Below are positions 57,801 to 64,000 of a stretch of 64,000 bases of DNA, piece by piece. The notes beneath the pieces were generated by a model. That model made no database searches and had not been told where the DNA came from. It was given only the letters and a program-made list of their open reading frames with translations. How positions within the stretch are numbered: position 1 is the stretch's first letter; the number at the start of each line of letters is the position of its first letter. A program made the position numbers and the translations under genes. This DNA is from Harmonia axyridis (Eukaryota; Arthropoda; Insecta; Coleoptera; Coccinellidae), in assembly GCF_914767665.1 (NCBI RefSeq), contig NC_059507.1:35149270-35213269 (forward strand), written 5' to 3'.

Positions 57801-58626
57801 GTACGAGTACCTTGAAGAGGTTGAAGTCTCTCGAATGGAATGGCCAGCAAGAAGTCCAGATCTCAATCCGATTGAGCAGGTTTGGGACAACCTCAATAGA
57901 AGGCTGAGAAGTTCAGAAAATCATCCAGCTACTCTTAATGACTTAGGAATCCAACTCAGAGAAATCTGGGAAGGATTAGATCAGAACATTTTAAGATCAC
58001 TCATTTTGAGTATGAACCGTCGTTGCCGAGCTGTAATTAACGCAAGGGATGGAAATACCAAGTATTTAATCACTTATCAGCATTCCAGTATTTTGAAAAC
58101 TGTTTATTTTTTTCTTTCACATAAGATTCAGTGAAATCCTGAATTTTTCTTCCATTTAATGTGTCTTGTTTCGTTCAAAACCTTCCCGAGAGAACATAAA
58201 AAATAAGTTATAAAGTCAAAGTAGAGTTTAACTTTCATTAAAATTGAGATTTTCAGAATGTGCGTTAATTTTTTTGCGCAGTGTATATTCTTCATACAAA
58301 ATGTGATAAAAAGAGTAAGGAGACTCCTTGAAACGAAAAATATAACGTTGCCACTTGGACGGAATTCCTAAAAATTCATAACTTCTACGCTTTCTCATGG
58401 AAACGTTTGGTCCAATCCCTCAATCTTCTCGACTTCATATCCGTTCCCGAGAATCACACTCGATCAAATAACGAATATACCTAACGTAATACTTTCTTGT
58501 TCGGGTATTCCACCCCCAAAGTTTCATATAGCAGACTCAATCCGGACTTGGATATTAACTCACCTTATCCTCTGCCTCTTCGGCCCGTCCCTCCGCCTCC
58601 AACACCCTCTGCTCCAGTTCGGAAAG
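36415..58626 (-). CDS. Plekhh1: coiled-coil/PH/PH/MyTH4/FERM protein, PLEKHH1/2 (MAX-1) homologue, N-terminus missing
   Basis: Twelve exons (58626-58564, 46959-46628, 46535-46226, 45764-45576, 45499-45385, 44312-43924, 43366-43028, 41947-41729, 41664-41464, 40137-39786, 39724-38832, 36882-36415) join in one frame for 1289 residues. Order: coiled coil (about 1-130, ELEQRVLEAEGRAEEAE), Ser-rich linker, PH1 (about 384-475, LKTWRKRWFVLKNGTLTYYK), PH2 (about 490-605, VQGWLTKVKNGHAKKCWCML), MyTH4 (about 640-880, GWQLLALAVSLFVP, ECGKYASYCERALERT), FERM (about 885-1240, VIRLTYKNRLWW, AGRFPLSRELALELAAL). The family acts at the membrane and cytoskeleton; C. elegans MAX-1 is needed for motor axon guidance. 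Human PLEKHH1 begins only a few dozen residues before the first exon seen, so little is missing. Introns carry many transposons. Confidence 0.93.
36957..38187 (+). mobile_element. mariner (DD34D) in a PLEKHH-like intron
   Basis: The ends share AGGTGTAGT and AAATCCATT motifs, inverted, beside TA. Plus-strand transposase text is scattered over three frames: KKGSQAAENLNSAYGLDTI, APRTGGQIVEN, VPHELTQKNLMGRVS, HQDKARAHTS, ASSDYYLL, FYERGIMILP. Many stops and shifts mark an old, dead copy. It is antisense to the host gene. Confidence 0.88.
38188..38831. other. PLEKHH-like intron remainder
   Basis: AT-rich. Two isolated CACCCTG(T) ends (about 38200 and 38567) look like residual transposon termini. 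No coding sequence. Confidence 0.4.
38832..39724 (-). CDS. Plekhh1: PLEKHH-like exon (MyTH4 end, FERM N- and central lobes)
   Basis: An 893-nt exon, acceptor TCTTATAG, donor GTAACT. Reads GRELKPSRMEVLSILLKNP, then MPIHLLNGTYHITSFDGSTT, then the FERM lobes. A polar insert (about 60 residues, NISQSHPGTTSNKHQSPKS region) splits the central lobe before LTAIDKFYPYRYRDQL. Confidence 0.94.
39786..40137 (-). CDS. Plekhh1: PLEKHH-like exon (MyTH4 second half)
   Basis: A 352-nt exon, acceptor ATTCTTTTCAG, donor GTTTGT. After a variable, charged stretch (EEKYKEHKECFKEHKDTKG) it reads FLQGWQLLALAVSLFVP and LLWFLKQHLQKNADNRTECG, conserved MyTH4 text. Confidence 0.93.
40138..41463 (-). other. PLEKHH-like intron, no gene seen
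   Basis: 1326 bp, very AT-rich, no repeats or frames worth noting. Confidence 0.55.
41464..41664 (-). CDS. Plekhh1: PLEKHH-like exon (MyTH4 first half)
   Basis: A 201-nt exon, acceptor CTGTTTCTCAG, donor GTATCA (weak). Reads SEAIKLFKCLQLFMSAQVDQ and QQCLDMPELQAELICALIKQ, the start of MyTH4. Confidence 0.92.
41729..41947 (-). CDS. Plekhh1: PLEKHH-like exon (PH2 end, linker)
   Basis: A 219-nt exon, acceptor CGGTTACAG, donor GTAAGC. Reads EKDSWLYHLTVASGGG, finishing PH2, then HKLMEVDGDPNCVLWRHPVL. Confidence 0.92.
42000..42810. repeat. candidate decayed element with CTTGACTTG/CAAGTCAAG ends
   Basis: The left side (42027-42130) carries several CTTGACTTG/CAAGTCAAG motifs in both orientations. 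The right side (about 42778-42810) has CTACTTGACTTGAT and CTACTCAAGG. The spacing suggests an old hAT- or MITE-type unit of about 0.8 kb, but no transposase or clear target duplication is seen. Confidence 0.35.
43028..43366 (-). CDS. Plekhh1: PLEKHH-like exon (PH1 end, PH2)
   Basis: A 339-nt exon, acceptor AATTTCCTCAG, donor GTGAGT. Reads VRVLQNVQRRNATKILLSRE (PH1 end), then AVQGWLTKVKNGHAKKCWCM and the acidic HMSDSDSEEKDQEQ loop within PH2. Confidence 0.93.
43367..43923 (-). other. PLEKHH-like intron, no gene seen
   Basis: 557 bp, AT-rich, unique. Confidence 0.55.
43924..44312 (-). CDS. Plekhh1: PLEKHH-like exon (linker, PH1)
   Basis: A 389-nt exon, acceptor AGGTGTTTCAG, donor GTAAGT. Reads TSFESGMSDDYAVPPDALSC, then SGSLAKLGGKLKTWRKRWFV and KKTYYLTADSLTAMEDW. 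It begins with two bases of a split Asp codon. Confidence 0.93.
44560..45320 (+). mobile_element. probable inserted unit carrying a stray first exon
   Basis: This segment inside a PLEKHH intron has two direct copies of a TGACGTCACG(G/C)CACTT box (44590 and 45132), a GC-richer promoter-like stretch, the exon 44722-44849, and an end rich in short AT motifs. It looks like a piece of a repeated gene or element inserted antisense to the host. Borders are approximate. Confidence 0.4.
44722..44849 (+). CDS. first exon of a SWIM/YqaJ-type repeated gene (fragment)
   Basis: ATG at 44722 reads MEEGFVKEQSDNLPKIDIFA, then VMEFFSPNPSYVSAEIKGVK, and ends at a good donor AA|GTAAGT. The pattern (FF..NP.Y..AE.(R/K)GVK) recalls the N-terminus of arthropod multicopy proteins with a SWIM zinc finger and YqaJ-like nuclease domain. 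No following exon was found on the plus strand, so this is probably a fragment. Family assignment is from memory and moderate at best. Confidence 0.45.
45385..45499 (-). CDS. Plekhh1: PLEKHH-like exon (Ser-rich linker)
   Basis: A 115-nt exon, acceptor TTTGTTTAG, donor GTAAAT. Reads AVDGTNTNSRSSGDTSGSSP and SSSGSPSKSKTR, low complexity. Placed by exact phase fit on both sides. Confidence 0.85.
45576..45764 (-). CDS. Plekhh1: PLEKHH-like exon (linker)
   Basis: A 189-nt exon, acceptor TATGCCTTCCAG, donor GTAAGG. Reads VAADGLTLTGTTPSDLGPEQ, then PVPVYATVKGRASQIRSMPF, then an acidic DSSDDSSDGEG run. Confidence 0.88.
46226..46535 (-). CDS. Plekhh1: PLEKHH-like exon (linker)
   Basis: A 310-nt exon, acceptor CTTCCCCAG, donor GTAATT. 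Begins with one base of a split Lys codon, then SSKHRRHQSVCLSSNFEPAV and, at the end, RFPSWEDRIYQ, a motif typical of the family linker. Confidence 0.9.
46628..46959 (-). CDS. Plekhh1: PLEKHH-like exon (coiled coil)
   Basis: A 332-nt exon, acceptor CACTTTTCCAG, donor GTAAGT. Reads VRIMEQKLAWSQKSDPNN, then a heptad-rich helix (RLEGEIEEQRQLRLHDARQV, KLRELEQQNQTLREQN). Confidence 0.92.
46960..47467. other. intron start with a mariner scrap
   Basis: First part of the 11.6-kb intron. At about 47325-47385 the plus strand reads LIEQPPHSPDIVPVD, resembling the last catalytic block of mariner transposases (PPYSPDLAPxD). No other part is identifiable, so this is a decayed remnant. Confidence 0.4.
47468..48405 (+). 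mobile_element. A3: DD41D mariner-like element, internally deleted
   Basis: 938 bp between TA dinucleotides. It starts ACGGGTGTTTTTTTCGAGG and ends AAAAAAACACCCTT. The N-terminal frame from ATG 47579 (MNGLTPEQR ... VRNTYRALR) reaches a stop two codons after the deletion junction near 47670. The catalytic frame is open beyond it to 48302 (WFQQDGATCH; here DLTPLVYF, the last catalytic D changed to V). Confidence 0.88.
48406..50607. other. intron with a CpG-rich island at 48950-49280
   Basis: Mostly AT-rich and empty. 48950-49280 is strikingly CpG-rich (GACGGCGGAGGC, GGGGGGCGCCTGGACG). It could be an alternative promoter or first exon of the host gene or of an unseen transcript. The minus-strand 65-codon frame there is unsupported. 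A stray CACCCTGTATA terminus lies near 49675. Confidence 0.4.
50608..51496 (+). mobile_element. A4: DD41D mariner-like element, internally deleted
   Basis: 889 bp, TA on both sides. Same head and junction type as A3. The catalytic frame 50907-51593 keeps WFQQDGATCH and DLTPLDYFLW but loses about 17 bp near 51350, which shifts the last residues, and a further stretch before the 3' terminus is missing. Confidence 0.86.
51497..52356. other. intron, no gene seen
   Basis: Moderately GC-rich in 51640-52100 without a supported exon. The minus-strand 124-codon frame (51943-51569) has no recognisable domain. Confidence 0.4.
52357..52770. mobile_element. N2: half copy of MITE N, inverted relative to N3
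   Basis: Starts ATAGATAGATGGAGTATACG and matches the right half of N3 read backward (AGATTACGTTGTCG, TTTGGCAACTTTCGCTCTCC) up to about 52745. The other terminus is missing. Confidence 0.75.
52771..53371. other. intron with a GC-rich patch and TATA-like box
   Basis: 52900-53190 is GC-rich. It contains TATATAA at 53112-53118 with a GCAGTC initiator-like site about 25 bp on. No gene start could be tied to it. Confidence 0.3.
53372..53946. mobile_element. N3: nearly complete MITE, family N (about 575 bp)
   Basis: The ends AATAAACATAGATAGAGGGA and the inverted CCGTCTATCTATGT pair; the outermost right bases are lost where A5 begins. No coding capacity. It serves as the reference for N1 and N2. 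Confidence 0.75.
53947..54650 (-). mobile_element. A5: DD41D mariner-like element, 5'-truncated
   Basis: The 3' terminus (AAGGGTGTTTTTTTTTAGAG) abuts MITE N3. Minus-strand catalytic frame 54588-54052 (178 residues) with WFQQDGATCH and DFTPLDYF. Sequence homology ends at about 54636 (GTAGCCATTCCA), so the N-terminal part and 5' TIR are gone. Confidence 0.86.
54651..55500. other. intron with a mariner scrap
   Basis: No gene. On the minus strand about 55320-55250 reads DLVEHPPSYNDITPVDFLSF, resembling the mariner PPYSPDLAPxDFFLF block; the surrounding element is unrecognisable. Confidence 0.35.
55501..56239. other. strand-asymmetric, G-poor stretch
   Basis: The plus strand is markedly poor in G and rich in A and C for about 0.7 kb. 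The overlapping plus-strand frames (55454-55960) reflect this composition, not a gene. Confidence 0.4.
56240..56570. promoter_or_regulatory. CpG-rich island, candidate promoter
   Basis: CpG-rich (ACCGGCGCTGAGCGTCCCGA, AAGCGACCGGGGCTCGTC) in an AT-rich intron, 2 kb downstream of the first visible PLEKHH-like exon. Could be an internal promoter for a shorter isoform starting with exon 46959-46628. Confidence 0.3.
56581..57134 (-). mobile_element. A6: DD41D element, 3' half, fused to Tc1 copy B3
   Basis: Starts at its 3' terminus AAAGGATGTTTTTTTTAGAG after TA and keeps the catalytic frame (WFQQDGATCH, DLTPLDYFLWG) on the minus strand. Homology stops at GTACGGACCAA (57134), where DD34E sequence begins in the opposite orientation. 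Confidence 0.88.
57133..58283 (+). mobile_element. B3: Tc1-like DD34E element, 5'-truncated
   Basis: Enters the transposase inside the HTH (AGAATTACAGAAAGG) and runs to the 3' terminus TTTTTTTGCGCAGTG, TA at 58284-58285. A 33-bp-scale deletion lies near 57312. The frame 57319-57735 has FTDESRF, then a TAG, then MDDNARPH and SPDLNPIEQVW (57757-58134) with a two-codon duplication (QEYEYLEE). Its C-terminus (GIQLREIWEGLDQN) is undeleted, unlike B1 and C. Confidence 0.88.
58564..58626 (-). CDS. Plekhh1: PLEKHH-like first visible exon (coiled coil start)
   Basis: A 63-nt exon, acceptor TTTGTTGCAG, donor GTGAGT, phase 0 at both ends. Reads LSELEQRVLEAEGRAEEAED, matching the PLEKHH coiled-coil start, and splices over 11.6 kb to 46959. 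Confidence 0.85.
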
Positions 58627-60464
58627 CTGCAACAAAAAATTTCATTAGTTCTGGAATCGCCTCGAAAATCAAATATTGGCCTTTTCAAAGGCTCGCATCG
58701 GCATTGAACGATGTGGAGACGCGGATGCCCTCTAGCGTCGAAAAAAGGTAGTAACGTAGTTCGCCTCAGGGTGTACAGATGGCGAAACCTACCGCGATTG
58801 GGCCGATTGGGTTCACTCATGTTTGGTCTAGGTGGCGCTATTGTCGTTACAGGTGTTCGAGAGAGCTTGTCGATGACGATAGGGCTTTATCACCCCTTTC
58901 AGCTTTCGGTATGGCCTTTTGGGGATGCTGATTTGAATGAGGAATACATAAATTATTCATTTGAAAGTATGAGCGCCCCTTTGTTTTTATTGAAAACACC
59001 TGGAAGGGCCTGTTTTATCGCCGGGAGCTTTGGTGTTTCGTATACCAGAATAATTTGCTTCTGTATTTGCAACCATTTTGAAGTTTACAGTCCTATGAAC
59101 TCTCATATAATACTATCAACACTAATTGTTATTAGTTATTATAATTTATGGGGTTTTCCAAAAGGATTGATACAATTTAAAATGGTTATAATGGCAACAC
59201 TGTAGGTATACTATTTTTCGACATTACATATGTCATTCGTTTTCAGAAGGTTATGTCATTTAATGTTCAAAAGTTTTGGAAATTGATTGATTATTTTATC
59301 GAAACCAGTAGTCATCAAGTGCAGATCGAGGTTATTTCACGACTTCCACATGTTCTGAACACTATTAGCTACTTCTGTCCTGTGTACTACACTACCGATT
59401 CATCAACATAAACCCTTCAGCAACAGTAAATGACTTCCAACCGCCATGTTTCTTTAGTTATGTATCAAATCTTCGAAATGCATGACCTTTATATCAGTCA
59501 GCATCATTATCGAATAGTAAGATAGTTTTAATCATTGAATAATTCGACATACTGTTGATGGCTTTTCTTGTTAGACCAGTTCCGAAAAAGAAGAGCAGGT
59601 CTTTTTCATTTTCTATTCAATGAACCTTGAATACGCGGTTTTTCAATTTGCCGCGATTTAGTTGATGATTATTTTTGAGAAGGTGATTTCGCTGCTACAA
59701 CTAACCTTGGTGGAGTCAGGAAAAACTCGGAATCAGAAAATTTTTAACTTTATAGTACTCAAAATAACTAAATACTAGAGAACCACTAAGATCACAGTTT
59801 TCGAATCGAATTACAGAATTGAATTGAAAGATATCACTGCTTACTTCAAAAATGTCTTTAGCAATGCATGTCTTATTGCTGTACAACCTCCTACCATGCC
59901 AAAATTCATATTTCACGTTAAAAATTTTCTGACTTCAATATATTTCTATTGAGAAATTTGATTATTTAGACTTTTTCCAGTCACAGAAAAAAAATTGAGT
60001 TATATACACGGAAAAAATATTAGATTTTAGCTCTCTGTTTTTGAAAACTTCGAGCTGAAATTTAATACTTTTTTCTCTTGTATAATAAATAACAAAAAAT
60101 TTCAATATTGGTGTAGCAGTAAGAACAAAGGTATCATTCACATAGAATATTCGTTGGGATATTTTAGTGAAATTAGCAATAAATACTTTCTACTTCATGC
60201 AAAGAAGCACACTCAATATAAATAATGTAATCGATATAGATGATTATTCGAAATTACGTGCGTTTTTGAACGTCAATCAGAGAAACATGTAGCTAAAAAG
60301 GGAAAACCTTTAAGTGGTTGTTCCAACTTCACCTTCAATTTTATTAATAAACAAAATAAGTAATTACAACTAAAATTTGTATAGCATTGTTATAGAGGTA
60401 ACTATTAAGCTTTGTCAATGAAATTATTTCTCTGTACTTGAATCTTAGTATTTATTGTTATAGT
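58627..60464. other. PLEKHH-like intron, no gene seen
   Basis: GC-richer up to about 58900, then very AT-rich. No exon of the missing N-terminus could be identified on the minus strand. Confidence 0.4.
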
Positions 60465-60577
60465 CGTAGATAAAGTTTAGTATTCAACTTGTGGTAATGG
60501 TCATAACTCACTTGATGAATTACAAAACTTCATCTGCATGAGTTATGACCTACATTACCGCTAGCTGAATAATATAG
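60465..60577. repeat. K3: diverged fold-back hairpin
   Basis: CGTAGATAAAGTTTAGTATT ... TGAGTTATGACCTACATTAC ... pairs as in K1, but lacks the hairpin tip and has mismatched arm ends. Confidence 0.72.
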
Positions 60578-61174
60578 GTATGTACTTTTCATCTTTCAAT
60601 AAATGAATACGAATAAATAATAAAGATTTTTCCCAATTTCACCTTTATTTAATTTGAATAGGAGTATCATGCAGATATGAGTTGCTGTATCATTTTTCTT
60701 TTTTTTCTACCTTTCTCATTCCAATGTTTACCCAAGTGAAATGCGGTGATCTTGAATCTGATCAACTGAGGCATTTCAATTTATATCCTGAATCTGATAG
60801 GGGAAAACACATTTGCCACATATACAATGGATTTAATTTTCTCGAGCAAACGCCTCGGGTTACAGGGGTGGCTTTACCCCTCGTATACAAAGGCTCGAGA
60901 GTGGAATGTTTGTTGTTTGAGAATTGCTCACTGGGAAATTACAGCGGATAATGCCGATATTGATTGCGTTGAGTGGCGTTACCTTGGCGTGTATTGAGAT
61001 GTTGATTGAAGGAACCAACTATTGGATCAATATGGGGTTTGAACAGGAGAGAATGAGCTGTAAATTACATTTAGATTTTCCGACTATTTCGAAGAAATTC
61101 ATCGGAAAGCTGCTTTAAATGAAAGGACTCCTAGGAAAGTTATTCTTTGTTATACCGTTTGAACCTGAATAATA
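60578..61174. other. intron, no gene supported
   Basis: Contains an 89-codon plus-strand frame (60682-60951) lacking an ATG at its start and any family signature; treated as chance. Confidence 0.35.
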
Positions 61175-62345
61175 AGGAGTTTTCCATTAAAAGGTTTCAT
61201 TTTCAATAACCATTACTGAAAATTAAACGACACACACTTCAACAACGCATTGAAAATGTTGAAATTCACAACAAAAAAGGTGAAAATCTAGCACTCTTTG
61301 TTCTCAAAACTAAGCAACTTTTGGGTTGTCGAGAAGTAGAAGGTGTTTTTTTTTCGAGGTATATAAATTTAAGTAGGCATTACTGTTCAAGATGGTGACC
61401 GATTCAACAGCTGTCAAGTGATTTATTCTCGGTTTGGTTTGGCAATTCATCCTGAATAGACTCATGCCTGAACAACGCTTGCAAATAGTGCAATTTTATT
61501 TCGAAAATAATGGTTCTGTGCGGAATACGTATCGCGATTTTCATGAGCGAATTTTGTTTAACGATGAAACGCACTTCTGGTGAAATGGCTACGTCAACAA
61601 AAAAAAATGCCGCATTTGGAGTGAAGCTAATACTCAAGTGTATGTCGAAACACCGTTACATCCAGAAAAACTGACTGTTTGGTGCGCTTTATGGACTGGT
61701 GGAATCATTGGTCCGTACTTCTTCAAAAACGATGATGGCCAGAACGTTACAGTCAATGGTGATCGGTATAGAGCCATGATTACTAACTTTTTCATTCCTG
61801 AATTGAACAACCATGATGTCCAGGAGCTGTGGTTCCAACAAGACGGCGCAACATGTCACACAGCTCGTGCCACAATCGATTTATTGAAAGACACGTTTGG
61901 TGACCGCCTAATTTCACGTTTTGGACCTGTGAATTGGCCTCCAAGATCTTGTGATTTAACACCGCTAGACTACTTTCTGTGGGGCTATGTAAAGTCATTG
62001 GTCTATGCGGATAAGCCACAAACCCTTGACCATTTGGAAGACAACATTCGCCGTGTTATTGCCGATATACGGCCACAAATGTTGGAAAAAGTAATCGAAA
62101 ATTGGACGTCCAGATTGGACTACATCCGAGCCAGCCGTGGCGGTCATATGCCAAAAATCATATTTGAAATGTAATGCCACAAGATTATCTTGCGGATAAA
62201 TAAAATTCATGTCAATCGAATAATCCATCGTTGTTTTATAGCAATTTGAAGTTCTATAGCTCTAAAAAAAACACCCTTTATCACCAACGATTTGAGGTGG
62301 ACAGCTGATATCCCCGATTTGACACCATTTGGCCATTTTCTTTAG
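61175..62345 (+). mobile_element. D3: family D mariner remnant, split by A7
   Basis: The left part 61175-61338 has the family D terminus (AGGAGTTTTCCATTAAAAGG) and a decayed transposase start (TTCAACAACGCATTGAAAAT). The right part 62279-62345 reads as a worn version of the PPR.PDLTPFGHFL block. Most of the transposase is missing. Confidence 0.68.
61339..62278 (+). mobile_element. A7: DD41D mariner-like element nested in D3
   Basis: 940 bp with TA on each side (61337-61338, 62279-62280). The catalytic frame 61638-62174 (178 residues) is fully open with WFQQDGATCH and DLTPLDYFLWG. The N-terminal block is joined by a different junction (TATCGCGATTTTCATGAGCG), still out of frame; a TGA also lies in the SDEAHFW(L) region. 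Confidence 0.9.
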
Positions 62346-62919
62346 GTAAGTACTAGGCTAGGGTTCACAAAATACTCATTTCCAAGCTTTCAGAAAACCA
62401 CATTTCCAGTTCCAATCCCAACAACTCCAAAGTGACAGAAAATGAATTTTCATTAAAGCAGGTGAATCGTTTTCCCTAGCTGAATACGCCACACCATTAA
62501 ACTGGCACCATTGTGTTGACTGTAGTTTAATCAAAACCTTCCGTAATAGTCTGGCAAGCGTATGTGCATCGTAACAGTGAATTTTACATGCGAATAGCCA
62601 AATTAACTGCTTACCCGTATGACCTCGTGTACGAATACGCAAACAGGGGTGTCTAGTTTGATTAAAAATAAACAATGACCGATTTCGTTCACGCTTCCAA
62701 GTACAATAATGCAAATCCTGGTATGGATATCGTCACCGTGAGGGTGAATTCAAAGGAATTACTTTCAGATATATGGGATATTTCCATCGGATTTTCATCC
62801 AATTCGAATTAGATAGTGACTGTTCTAGAGTGGATACATATTTTCAATAACAATGTACAACAAGAATGCTCTGTTTTAAATACTCGATATTCACAAAATA
62901 TAGGTCTATAAAAAATATA
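62346..62919. other. intron, no gene supported
   Basis: Unique sequence between A7/D3 and A8. The 112-codon minus-strand frame has no recognisable feature. Confidence 0.4.
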
Positions 62920-63805
62920 AAGGGTGTTTTCTTTAGAGCTATAGAACTTTAAATTGCAATAAAACAACGATGGATTATTCGATTGACATGAATTTTATTT
63001 ATCCGCAAGATAATCTTGTGGCATTACATTTTAAATATGATTTCTGGCATATGACCACCACGGCTGGCTCGGATGTAGTCCAATCTGGAAGTCCAATTTT
63101 CGATGACTTTTTGCAACATTTGTGCCCGTATATCGGCAATAACACGGCGAATGTTGTCTTCCAAATGGTCAAGGGTTTGTGGCTTATCCGCATAGACCAA
63201 TGACTTTACATAGCCCCCAAGAAAGTAGTCTAGCGGTGTTAAACCACAAGATCTTGGAGGCCAATTCACATGTCCAAAACGTGAAATTAGGCGGTCACCA
63301 AACGTGTCTTTCAATAAATCGATTGTGGCACGAGCTGTGTGACATGTTGCGCCGTCTTGTTGGAACCACAGCTTCTGGATATCATGGTTGTTCAATTTAG
63401 GAATGAAAAAGTTAGTAATCATGGCTCTATACCGATCACCATTGACTGTACCGTTCTGGCCATAATCGCCTTTGAAGAAGTACGGACCAATGATTCCACC
63501 AGCCTATAAAGCGCACCAAACAGTCAGTTTTTCTGGATGTAACGGTCTTTCGACATACACTTGAGGATTAGCTTCACTTCAAATGCGGCAGTTTTGTTTG
63601 TTGACGTAGCCATTCAACCAGAAGTGCGCTTCCGCACAGAAGTATTATTTTCGAAATAAAATTGCACTATTTGCAAGCGTTGTTCAGGCGTGAGTCTAGT
63701 CATGATGAATTGCCAAACCAAACTGAGAATAAATCACTTGACAGTTGTTAAATCGGTCGGCATCTTGAGGAGTAATGCCAACTTAAAGTTATATACTTCG
63801 AGAAA
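62920..63805 (-). mobile_element. A8: DD41D mariner-like element, internally deleted
   Basis: The 3' terminus AAGGGTGTTTTCTTTAGAGC follows TA; the 5' side breaks off inside its TIR at about 63805. Minus-strand catalytic frame 63422-63024. The N-terminal block joins the core at TCTGTGCGG/AAGCGCAC (about 63630), a junction unlike the other copies. Confidence 0.86.
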
Positions 63806-64000
63806 TGATCCGAAGCATCTCTCATTTTCCTATTCACCTTCAATTTAGAAGCACCCTGATGCGTAAAAAGCGATATTTCGACAGATCATCCTCAAACCTC
63901 CAAGTCGTATCCCTACCACATCCCATTTCGAAAGAACAAAAAACCCACTGAACTCAACCTCTCCACATCCACACCTCCGAAAATCCCATCCGGAATTCGC
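63806..64000. other. window end, nothing seen
   Basis: Short unique sequence, C- and A-rich on the plus strand. No feature. Confidence 0.4.

Noticed and set aside
58790..58820. ATG followed by MSEPNRPNR and a GTAGGT donor as the first PLEKHH exon
   Set aside because: The donor leaves one extra base, while the next exon (58626) starts in phase 0, so the frame would break. No family resemblance.
60682..60951. 89-codon frame with a hydrophobic start, as a secreted protein
   Set aside because: Does not begin with ATG at the stated start, no homology recognised, no splice or poly(A) context.
1..64000. CRISPR array, prophage or bacterial operon
   Set aside because: No regularly spaced repeats; the genes are spliced and of animal type.

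Overview
This is a window of AT-rich animal nuclear DNA, almost certainly from an insect. It has spliced genes, an insect-type glycoprotein-hormone-like receptor and many Tc1/mariner copies; a beetle is plausible but not proven. No bacterial, viral, rRNA, tRNA or CRISPR content was seen.

Three protein genes can be read by eye. (1) Plus strand, 5616-22156: the last ten exons in view of a leucine-rich-repeat GPCR of the LGR2/rickets type (bursicon receptor), 986 residues plus an upstream part outside the window. Exon phases agree throughout and one intron uses a GC donor. (2) Minus strand, 28833-25890: a small three-exon gene for a 123-residue protein I do not recognise. (3) Minus strand, 58626-36415: twelve exons of a coiled-coil/PH/PH/MyTH4/FERM protein (PLEKHH1/2, MAX-1 homologue), 1289 residues, lacking only its extreme N-terminus. 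A plus-strand first exon at 44722-44849 lies in an intron of gene 3 and looks like a stray piece of a SWIM/YqaJ-type repeated gene.

The rest is introns and spacers loaded with DNA transposons. Eight copies of a DD41D mariner-like element (A1-A8) all lack an internal block between the N-terminal helix-turn-helix and the catalytic core. Four copies or derivatives of a DD34E Tc1 element (B1, C, B2, B3) include a full-length one, a snap-back one and one fused to a DD41D copy. There are two DD34D mariners (8457-9666; 36957-38187), a third mariner-like family (D1-D3), TIR elements E and F, a MITE family N, and several fold-back hairpins (K, L, M). Nesting is frequent: F in E2, C in N1, A7 in D3.

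The most striking large-scale structure is a 3013-bp tandem duplication (27071-30083 and 30084-33096), apparently identical by eye. It doubles the first exon and presumed promoter of the small gene and has its breakpoint inside a transposase remnant. No new multi-gene system is evident. The notable content is the transposon architecture, the unidentified small gene with its duplicated 5' end, and unusual splice features.
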